A DNA stretch of 5,241 bases from NCBI GenBank assembly GCA_024681215.1, contig JAILBG010000003.1:1-5241 (forward strand), given 5' to 3'. The notes beneath the pieces are model-generated. The model did not search any database. It was given only the letters and a program-made list of their open reading frames with translations, and was not told the DNA's origin. Of the stretch, positions 1 through 4,718 are shown one piece after another. The position numbers were made by a program, and so were the translations under genes. The stretch comes from RUG563 sp024681215. GTDB taxonomy: Bacteria > Bacillota > Clostridia > Christensenellales > Aristaeellaceae. Numbering within the stretch: position 1 is the stretch's first letter; each line of letters starts with the position of its first letter.

Positions 1-98
1 GAGGTTGCGGACGGTCACCTCCCTGGTTCAGGGGTTTGGGGGCTGAAGAAGCCCCCAAGGATTTGCGCTTTCTATTTGAGAAAAGTATAAGATGAGGA
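1..98. other. Non-coding, hairpin-rich region downstream of the VWA gene
   Basis: No convincing reading frame is seen. Three inverted repeats are packed into the first 58 bases: GAGGT (1-5) with ACCTC (17-21), CCCTG (21-25) with CAGGG (29-33), and a 9-bp stem at 36-58. The first two share base 21, so they cannot both form completely. The remaining 40 bases up to the VWA stop codon are AT-richer and look unstructured. The compact GC-rich block resembles an intergenic repeat or a structured 3' end, but its left side is cut by the window edge, so its full extent is unknown. Confidence 0.5.
36..58 (-). terminator. 9-bp hairpin after the VWA gene, possible transcript end
   Basis: TTGGGGGCT (36-44) is perfectly complementary to AGCCCCCAA (50-58) around a 5-base loop. 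It lies 40 bases beyond the stop codon of the VWA gene, the last gene visible on the minus strand. Stem strength and position fit a transcript end. However, no run of U follows the stem in the minus direction (the next bases are ACCCC), so it is not a canonical intrinsic terminator. It may instead stabilise the RNA 3' end or belong to an intergenic repeat. Confidence 0.3.
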
Positions 99-1964
99 TC
101 AAAACAAATCGTTCCGTTCCAGCAGGGTGAGCAGATACACGAATTCTTCCTTATAGGGATCGCCGGTGACCAGGCCGCTGGTCCGGGCAAGCTGAAGCGC
201 GCTGGTATAGGTGGCGCTGCCCGCGAATTCGCTGCCCCGGAGCAGCATTCCCGTTTCGGCCACGGCGGCGGCGAATTTCATCTGGTCGGACAGTTCCTCC
301 TGGGGAGCGCCGGTCAGCGGGTAGGACCACAGTTCGCTTTCCTGGGCGTCGGGCTTTTTGGCCCGGATGTTCAGGGTCAGCCATTCGCCGGTTTCATCCT
401 GGGCCTTGGGCTGCTGATACTTGCTTTGGGGGGCGTCCACCTGGAACGCGCTGCCCACGGGCACGATCTCATACAGCGCCGTCACCCGGTGGCCGCTGCC
501 GATCTCGCCGCCGTCCTTGGTATCGTCCGCGAAGTCCTCGGCGGCCATGATCCGATCCTCGTACCCGATCAGGCGGTACGCCTGCACCAGAGCGGGGTTA
601 AAGTCCAATTGCAGCTTCACGTCCTTGGCGACCTCCATGAACGTGCCGCCCGCCTCGGTGACCAGGGCGCGCCGGGCCTCGAAGATGGAATCCAGGTAAT
701 AGTAGTTGCCGTCGCCGTAATCGGCCAGGGCCTCTAACTTGTTGTCCTTGTAATTGCCGTAGCCCACGCCCAGCATGGTCAGGCGCACGCCGCTCTGCTT
801 CTTTTCCATCACCAGCCGGGCCAGATCGCCTTCGCTGGTCATGCCCACATTGAAATCGCCGTCGGTGGCCATCAGGATGCGGTTCACGCCGCCGGGCACG
901 GCGTACATTTCCGCCAGCTGATAGGCGGTTTGGATGCCGGAAGCGCTGTTGGTGCTGCCGCCGGCTTCCAGGGAAGAAATGGCCTCCATGATGCGCACCT
1001 TGTCCGCCGCCGGCACGCCGGAAAGCACCACCTGATCCCGGGAGGCGTAGGTGATGATGGACACGGTGTCCGTGGGCTTGAGCTCATCCAGCAGCATCAG
1101 GAAAGCGCGCTTCACCAGATCCAGCCGGTCTTCACCGAACATGGAGCCGGACACGTCGATCAGGAATACCAGGTTATGCTGGGGCCGGTCTGCCTCCATT
1201 ACGGTTTTGGCCTGCAAGCCCACCTGCAAAAGCAGGGTGTCTTCGTTCCAGGGGCAGGGGGCCAGCTCCATGAACACGCCGAAGGGGCAGTCCCCTTCCG
1301 GCTGGGGATAATCGTATTGGAAATAATTGAGCATTTCCTCGATGCGCACCGCGTCCCCGGGCACTTTTTTGCTCGCAAGGATCAGGGAACGCAATTGGGC
1401 GTAGGAGGCGGTGTCCACATCGGCGGCGAAGGTGGAAAGCGGGGACGTGGAAACGCTCTGGAACCCGTTTTCCCGGATGTAGGTGTATTCGTTGGTGTTC
1501 CAGAAATCCTCTTCGATCATGCCCGCGTCGGCCGGGGCGGACGTGCCCAGCATCCCGGGAAAGATGGAAGCGAAAGCGTTCGCGAAGGATTCGTAAACCG
1601 CGCCGGATTCTTCATAATACGCGCCGCCGTCCACATCCCAGTCCGAAAACGTGTTTTTACCGGCGATGATCTTGGCCGGCGCGGTTTCCGAGAACAGCGC
1701 GTCCCAGGTGATCCTGTCCGCCATGCCAGTGGCCAGCAGGCCGTCCCGCCGCTGGAAGGCCATGAGCGCCGCTTCCGTTTCGTCGTCAAATTCGCCGGTG
1801 GCTTCCCCCTCCAGGTAGCCCAGCTGGATCAGCCTTTCCTGCAATTTCGTTACGTCCGCGCCCGTATCGCCTTTTTTCAGGATCGTTTCCGCCAGTGCGG
1901 GCAGAACCATCGCCGTCAGCAGAACCGCAATCAGCATCGCGGCCAGAATTCGAGCCTTTTTCAT
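99..1964 (-). CDS. Secreted peptidoglycan-binding / von Willebrand factor A protein (YfbK-type)
   Basis: This is a 621-residue exported protein. Residues 1-25 are a Sec signal peptide (MKKAR, a hydrophobic core, then ALA before E26). Residues about 29-91 match a PG_binding_1 domain, with the KGDTGADVTKLQERL start, a GEFDDETEAAL core and a LATGMADRITWDAL end. A linker of about 60 residues follows. Residues about 157-255 fit the N-terminal vWF_A-associated domain of YfbK-type proteins (NEYTYIRENGF, STFAADVDTASY, RIEEMLNYF). The VWA domain at about 263-435 has a complete MIDAS metal site: D270-x-S272-x-S274 in LIDVSGSM, T338 in GGSTNSAS and D368 in ATDGD. Residues about 440-615 fit the DUF3520 C-terminal domain. 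C226 and C237 are close enough to form a disulfide after export. The start is supported by AAGGAGG at 1973-1979, eight bases upstream. The family's function is not established. The wall-binding domain suggests that the VWA module is held at the cell wall to bind a partner protein through a divalent metal. Confidence 0.93.
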   Translation of the reverse strand: MKKARILAAMLIAVLLTAMVLPALAETILKKGDTGADVTKLQERLIQLGYLEGEATGEFDDETEAALMAFQRRDGLLATGMADRITWDALFSETAPAKIIAGKNTFSDWDVDGGAYYEESGAVYESFANAFASIFPGMLGTSAPADAGMIEEDFWNTNEYTYIRENGFQSVSTSPLSTFAADVDTASYAQLRSLILASKKVPGDAVRIEEMLNYFQYDYPQPEGDCPFGVFMELAPCPWNEDTLLLQVGLQAKTVMEADRPQHNLVFLIDVSGSMFGEDRLDLVKRAFLMLLDELKPTDTVSIITYASRDQVVLSGVPAADKVRIMEAISSLEAGGSTNSASGIQTAYQLAEMYAVPGGVNRILMATDGDFNVGMTSEGDLARLVMEKKQSGVRLTMLGVGYGNYKDNKLEALADYGDGNYYYLDSIFEARRALVTEAGGTFMEVAKDVKLQLDFNPALVQAYRLIGYEDRIMAAEDFADDTKDGGEIGSGHRVTALYEIVPVGSAFQVDAPQSKYQQPKAQDETGEWLTLNIRAKKPDAQESELWSYPLTGAPQEELSDQMKFAAAVAETGMLLRGSEFAGSATYTSALQLARTSGLVTGDPYKEEFVYLLTLLERNDLF

Positions 1965-1972
1965 TTCGTTTT

Positions 1973-1979
1973 CCTCCTT
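1973..1979 (-). promoter_or_regulatory. Shine-Dalgarno site of the VWA gene
   Basis: The minus strand reads AAGGAGG, eight bases before the ATG at 1964. It fixes the start of the signal peptide MKKARILAAM. Confidence 0.85.
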
Positions 1980-1999
1980 TTTTCTGGGCTTTCACTGGA

Positions 2000-2027
2000 T
2001 TAGACGGAGGCGGGGGAAAAAAGTTCC
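2000..2027 (-). promoter_or_regulatory. Candidate ECF sigma factor promoter for the VWA gene
   Basis: On the minus strand GGAACTT (2027-2021) is followed after exactly 15 bases by GTCTAA (2005-2000). These match the classical -35 and -10 elements of sigma-E-type ECF factors. Read in the Bacillus style it is TGGAAC, 16 bases, CGTC, close to sigma-M/sigma-V-type promoters. Transcription would start near 1992-1994, leaving a leader of roughly 30 bases that contains the Shine-Dalgarno at 1973-1979. The promoter lies in the 123-base gap after the deacetylase gene, so the VWA gene could be induced separately from its upstream neighbours. The match and spacing are seen directly; use by an ECF factor, and control by envelope stress, are inferred. 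Confidence 0.55.
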
Positions 2028-2087
2028 ATGAAGCCGCGGATTTTTTTCGATGCGGCGACGCCCAGGCCGCCGGGGCGCGGGAAGCCC

Positions 2088-3068
2088 TTATTCCGCCGGT
2101 TCTTCCGCTCCGGCGATGAGGCCCAGCAAATCGGACACGGTGACGAATTCATAGCCCTGGGCCTGCATCAGGGGCAGGTATTGATCCAGGATCTCCGGGG
2201 TGTAATAGCCGTAAATATGCATCAGGATGATGGCGCCAGGCTCGGATTTCTGGATCAGGGCGTTCCACACCGTCTCCCGGGTGGAGGTGTCCAGAAAGCC
2301 GTCCATGCTGTCGAAGGTCCACAGGATCATTTCGCAGCCCAGGCCCCGGCCGATGGCCCGATCCCGATAGGAATAGTGGCCGGACGGGGGCCGGTACAGG
2401 GTGACGGGCTGGCCGGTGACCGCCTCGATGGCCTCATTGCATTGGAGGATTTCCCAGTAGATCTTTTCGTTGCCGATTTCCCGCATGTCGTCGGGATGGT
2501 GCATGGTGTGGTTGCCCACTTCATGGCCCCTACGCATGATTTCGGCGGTCCAATTGGGATAGCCCTTGACGAAATCGCCCTGGAGGAAGAAGGTGCATTT
2601 GGCCTGGTACTTGTCCAGCACGTCCAGCAGTGCGGCCAGCCTCCCCGGCGTGTAGGCGGCGTCAAAGGTGATGGCGATTTTCATTTGATCCGTAGGGCCC
2701 TGGCGGACGCCGTCGTCTTCCCTGGAATCCGCGGCCAGCAGAAACGTCCCCTGGAGCTCGACGCCTCCGCCGCGGGCGAGCACCAGGCTCAAGGTCTGCA
2801 TCGCCGGGGCGTCCTGGGGCACGGTGATGGTGATCGTGCCAATCTCTTCCCCGGCGTTTACCTTGCGCTGGCCCAGCACCTGGTTCTGCTCGTCCACCAC
2901 GTACAGCGTCCCTTCCGCCGAGGCCCGGGTCCGGTCGAAAATCACGTTCACCTCCCGGCCTCGCAGCCCGGTATAGATAAACTCCCCCGTTCGGAAGCAC
3001 ACTTCAGCGCAGGCCAATCCGCAGGAAAGCGCCAGGATCATCATGAGCCCAATCAGAATTTTACGCAT
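2088..3068 (-). CDS. Secreted polysaccharide deacetylase (CE4 / NodB-fold)
   Basis: This is a metal-dependent hydrolase predicted to remove N-acetyl groups from a cell-wall or extracellular glycan outside the membrane. From the start at 3068 it has 326 residues. Residues 1-21 form a signal peptide ending in ACA before E22. Residues about 23-125 form a beta-rich domain I do not recognise. Residues about 128-318 carry the CE4 motifs: TFDAA (D136), HTMHH (metal ligands H187 and H191), RPPSG (R226), WTFDSMDG (W250, D253) and ILMH (H284). The second Asp of the usual TFDD motif, normally a metal ligand, is Ala137. This variant is familiar in some Clostridia CE4 proteins, so activity is plausible but not assured. 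An upstream ATG at 3092 would add MKKERGFF but has no Shine-Dalgarno; the ATG at 3068 has GAGAGGGG eight bases upstream and gives a more typical signal peptide. The glycan substrate (peptidoglycan, chitin-like or other) cannot be told from sequence. Confidence 0.9.
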   Translation of the reverse strand: MRKILIGLMMILALSCGLACAEVCFRTGEFIYTGLRGREVNVIFDRTRASAEGTLYVVDEQNQVLGQRKVNAGEEIGTITITVPQDAPAMQTLSLVLARGGGVELQGTFLLAADSREDDGVRQGPTDQMKIAITFDAAYTPGRLAALLDVLDKYQAKCTFFLQGDFVKGYPNWTAEIMRRGHEVGNHTMHHPDDMREIGNEKIYWEILQCNEAIEAVTGQPVTLYRPPSGHYSYRDRAIGRGLGCEMILWTFDSMDGFLDTSTRETVWNALIQKSEPGAIILMHIYGYYTPEILDQYLPLMQAQGYEFVTVSDLLGLIAGAEEPAE

Positions 3069-3093
3069 GAAAAAGCCCCTCTCTTTTTTCATG
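3066..3093 (-). promoter_or_regulatory. Hairpin enclosing the start region of the deacetylase gene
   Basis: CATGAAAAA (3066-3074) and TTTTTCATG (3085-3093) form a perfect 9-bp inverted repeat with a 10-base loop. In the mRNA the loop holds most of the Shine-Dalgarno (GAGAGGGG), and the 3' arm contains the ATG at 3068. The 5' arm contains the alternative ATG at 3092. The structure could regulate start access or start choice. The stem is mostly A-U, so its stability is modest. Confidence 0.4.
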
Positions 3094-3178
3094 AATGTAA
3101 GCTGTATGGATGAAGGAATTTGGCTTTTTTTCTGAATGAAGAAGACGCTGACATGGGAATGAAATAGACAGGATCCCT
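3094..3178. other. Intergenic gap between the YnbB-like gene and the deacetylase
   Basis: This is an AT-rich spacer between the TAA of the YnbB-like gene and the deacetylase leader. I see no reading frame, no hairpin followed by a T-run and no clear promoter with acceptable spacing. Readthrough from the YnbB-like gene is therefore possible but not shown. Confidence 0.5.
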
Positions 3179-4435
3179 TTATGCCTTTCTCGGATGGAGG
3201 TCCCCCGCCATTTTTTGCAGCGCGGTTGTCAGGGCGATTTTGCCGTGGGCGTAGGTGAGGCCCCCTTGGAGATACACGGTGTAGGGCGGCCGCATGGGCG
3301 CGTCGGCGGATAATTCGATGGACGCGCCGGAAACGAAGGTGCCCGCCGCCATGATCACCTGGTCGGTATAGCCGGGCATATCCCAGGGCTCCGGCACGGC
3401 GCTGCCGTCGATGGGGGAGGCCGCCTGGATGCCCTGGACGAAGGCGATCAGCTTTTTCGGGTCCCCCATTTCGATGGCTTGGATGATGTCCGCCCGGGGC
3501 GCATCGTAGGCCGGGGTGGTTTTCATGCCCATCAGGTCAAAGACCCGGGCGGCCAGGATGGACGTTTTCAGCGCCTGGGTGACCACGTGGGGGGCCAGGA
3601 ACAAGCCCTGATAGAAGGGCTGATAGCTGGCGGCGTAGCTGCCCACCTCCCGGCCCAGGCCGGGGGCGGTGAGCCGGGCCTCAATGCGCTCGATGGCTTT
3701 GCTTGTGCCCGCCAGATACGCGCCGGTGGGGGCCAGACCGCCGCCGGGATTTTTGATGAGCGACCCCACGCATACATCCGCGCCAAAGTGGGTGGGCTCT
3801 TTGTCGGTGATGAATTCGCCGTAGCAGTTGTCCACCATCACGAACACGTCGGGGCGTGCGGCATGGACGGCGTCAATGACGGGCCGCATGTCCTCGGGCC
3901 GCAGGGAAGCCCGCCAGGCGTAACCCCGGCTGCGCTGGATCAGGATCACTTTCGTGTTGGGCCGCAGGGCCGCCAGCACGCCATCCACGTCGATTTTCGT
4001 TTGATTGTCCGCCATCTCCACCGGAGAATAGGTGACGCCCATTTCCATCAGGTTTCCCGGCGCGCTGCCGGAAAGGCCGATCACCGTTTCCATGGTGTCG
4101 TAGGGCGCGCCGGTGGCGGAAAGCAGATGGTCGCCGGGCCGGAGCAGCCCGAACAGGCACAGGGAAAGCGCCGCCGTGCCGCAGGCGATGGAAGGCCGCA
4201 CGATGGCGCTCTCCGCCCCGAACAGCCGGGCGAAGACCCTTTCCAGCGCGTCCCGGCCAATATCGTCGTAGCCGTAGCCGGTGGTGGGGGCAAAGTGCCG
4301 AACCGCGATGTCCTCCTGGTGAAACGCGTCCAGCACCCGCCGGGTGTTGTTGATTTCGTTTTCTTCCAGGGCGGCGAAGATCTTTTGGCAATCCTGTTCC
4401 GCCTGGATGAAAAGAGCTTGTATGTCCATGTCCAT
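3179..4435 (-). CDS. PLP-dependent YnbB / methionine gamma-lyase family protein ('aluminum resistance' family)
   Basis: This is a 418-residue cytoplasmic fold-type I PLP enzyme, close to the usual length of about 420 for the family of Bacillus subtilis YnbB (Met_gamma_lyase, formerly called aluminum resistance protein). The N-terminal part has the family's GYGYDDIGRDALERVFA segment (residues about 53-69). A PSIACGTAAL stretch (81-90) would hold the cofactor phosphate. D202 in MVDNCYGEF is the expected partner of the pyridine nitrogen. K228 in GSLIKNPGGG is the expected Schiff-base lysine. The C-terminal part includes RPPYTVYLQGGLTYAHGK, typical of the family. GGAGG at 4444-4448, eight bases before the ATG, supports this start over the second Met two codons later. 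The true substrate is unsettled: the name comes from similarity to cystathionine/methionine gamma-lyases. It follows miaA, as in many Firmicutes, with a repeat-filled gap between them. Confidence 0.95.
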   Translation of the reverse strand: MDMDIQALFIQAEQDCQKIFAALEENEINNTRRVLDAFHQEDIAVRHFAPTTGYGYDDIGRDALERVFARLFGAESAIVRPSIACGTAALSLCLFGLLRPGDHLLSATGAPYDTMETVIGLSGSAPGNLMEMGVTYSPVEMADNQTKIDVDGVLAALRPNTKVILIQRSRGYAWRASLRPEDMRPVIDAVHAARPDVFVMVDNCYGEFITDKEPTHFGADVCVGSLIKNPGGGLAPTGAYLAGTSKAIERIEARLTAPGLGREVGSYAASYQPFYQGLFLAPHVVTQALKTSILAARVFDLMGMKTTPAYDAPRADIIQAIEMGDPKKLIAFVQGIQAASPIDGSAVPEPWDMPGYTDQVIMAAGTFVSGASIELSADAPMRPPYTVYLQGGLTYAHGKIALTTALQKMAGDLHPRKA

Positions 4436-4443
4436 GAAAAATA

Positions 4444-4448
4444 CCTCC
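4444..4448 (-). promoter_or_regulatory. Shine-Dalgarno site of the YnbB-like gene
   Basis: The minus strand reads GGAGG, eight bases upstream of the ATG at 4435. The second in-frame ATG would sit 14 bases away, so the first is preferred. The inner edge of the nearest REP-like hairpin (4470) is about 22 bases further upstream. Confidence 0.8.
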
Positions 4449-4469
4449 GAAAAAACAGATTCGTATCCT

Positions 4470-4492
4470 GTAGGGGCGGCAATCAGCCGCCC
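4470..4492 (+). repeat. REP-like unit, left copy
   Basis: GTAG at 4470-4473 is followed by GGGCGGC (4474-4480), loop AATCA and GCCGCCC (4486-4492). It differs from the right copy by a single base at 4481, which breaks one stem pair. Confidence 0.7.
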
Positions 4493-4548
4493 ACGGAAAG
4501 ATGTGAAGCCGCCTGAGTCCTTCGCCGCGTCATAAAGGCCAACAGTGC

Positions 4549-4571
4549 GGGCGGCTGATAGCCGCCCCTAC
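4549..4571 (-). repeat. REP-like unit, right copy
   Basis: On the minus strand GTAG (4571-4568) is followed by a perfect 8-bp stem, GGGCGGCT (4567-4560) and AGCCGCCC (4556-4549), with the 3-base loop ATC. It is inverted relative to the left copy. Confidence 0.7.
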
Positions 4572-4674
4572 GATGACGACCATGCTTGTGTATTCAGCAT
4601 TGCAGCAGATACGCGCTGCGCACAAAGGAGGCGGCGCGGAATCGCTGATGAAAGAGCGAAGCAAGTTTTTTTCG
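4572..4674. other. Non-coding stretch between the REPIN-like element and miaA
   Basis: No gene is supported here. It holds a small 5-bp hairpin (GCAGC at 4602-4606 with GCTGC at 4615-4619) and a run of seven T at 4666-4672. The T-run is not directly preceded by a strong stem, so I do not call a terminator. Its position between two repeat-like tracts suggests it belongs to a larger intergenic repeat, but a second copy is not in the window. It contains no hfq, which often lies beside miaA in Firmicutes. Confidence 0.4.
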
Positions 4675-4718
4675 ACAAACCAAACTCCACTCTAAACTCT
4701 TCACACTCCACACTCTCT
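4675..4718 (-). repeat. Degenerate GAGT-repeat tract overlapping the miaA 3' end
   Basis: For 44 bases the minus strand has no C, in a region that is otherwise GC-rich. It reads as irregular GAGT-headed units (GAGTGTG, GAGTGTGAA, GAGTTTA, GAGTG, GAGTTTGG). The first 18 bases provide the last five codons and the TGA of miaA, so the repeat reaches into the gene and supplies its C-terminal end. The origin is unknown; replication slippage or insertion of a repeat family are both possible. Confidence 0.55.

Larger units (their letters stand above)
4470..4571. repeat. REPIN-like element: two inverted GTAG-hairpin (REP) units
   Basis: Two 23-base units face each other, at 4470-4492 (plus strand) and 4549-4571 (minus strand). 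They agree at 22 of 23 positions. Each begins with GTAG, followed directly by a GC-rich palindrome. In the right copy the stem is GGGCGGCT/AGCCGCCC with loop ATC. In the left copy one T-to-A change shortens it to a 7-bp stem with a 5-base loop. The GTAG ends point outward and the spacer is 56 bases, giving 102 bases overall. GTAG plus hairpin is the recognition pattern of REP-associated tyrosine transposases (RAYTs), and an inverted pair of about 100 bases is the REPIN form. No target-site duplication is visible, which fits this class better than a DDE-type MITE. No transposase lies in the window, so mobilisation in trans is inferred. Confidence 0.7.

Noticed and set aside
62..91. Plus-strand promoter (TTTGCG, 18 bases, TATAAG)
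   Set aside because: The -35 match is poor, and it would drive transcription antisense into the VWA gene with no plus-strand gene to serve.
930..2003. Long plus-strand open frame opposite the VWA gene
   Set aside because: It is antisense to a gene with clear domains, has no recognisable motif or suitable ribosome site, and its His/Gly/Arg-rich composition is what a GC-rich opposite strand produces.
2052..2070. GC-rich hairpin after the deacetylase stop as a terminator
   Set aside because: The stem is only five pairs and is followed on the minus strand by an A-run rather than a U-run.
2028..3113. Plus-strand open frame of 361 codons opposite the deacetylase gene
   Set aside because: It is a shadow of the CE4 gene. 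The composition is atypical (rich in G, H, Q, P and A), with no signal peptide or domain, and the opposite strand has all the catalytic motifs.
3479..4516. Plus-strand open frame opposite the YnbB-like gene
   Set aside because: It is antisense to a clearly recognisable PLP enzyme and runs into the REP-like hairpin at its end. No coding evidence of its own was seen.
4470..4571. Reading the inverted pair as a classical MITE with terminal inverted repeats
   Set aside because: No target-site duplication is visible at either end, and each terminal repeat is itself a GTAG-headed hairpin, which fits a REPIN better.
4640..4672. Plus-strand intrinsic terminator ending in the seven-T run
   Set aside because: The only nearby stem (CGCT with AGCG) is four pairs long and separated from the T-run by seven or more bases, and no plus-strand gene precedes it.
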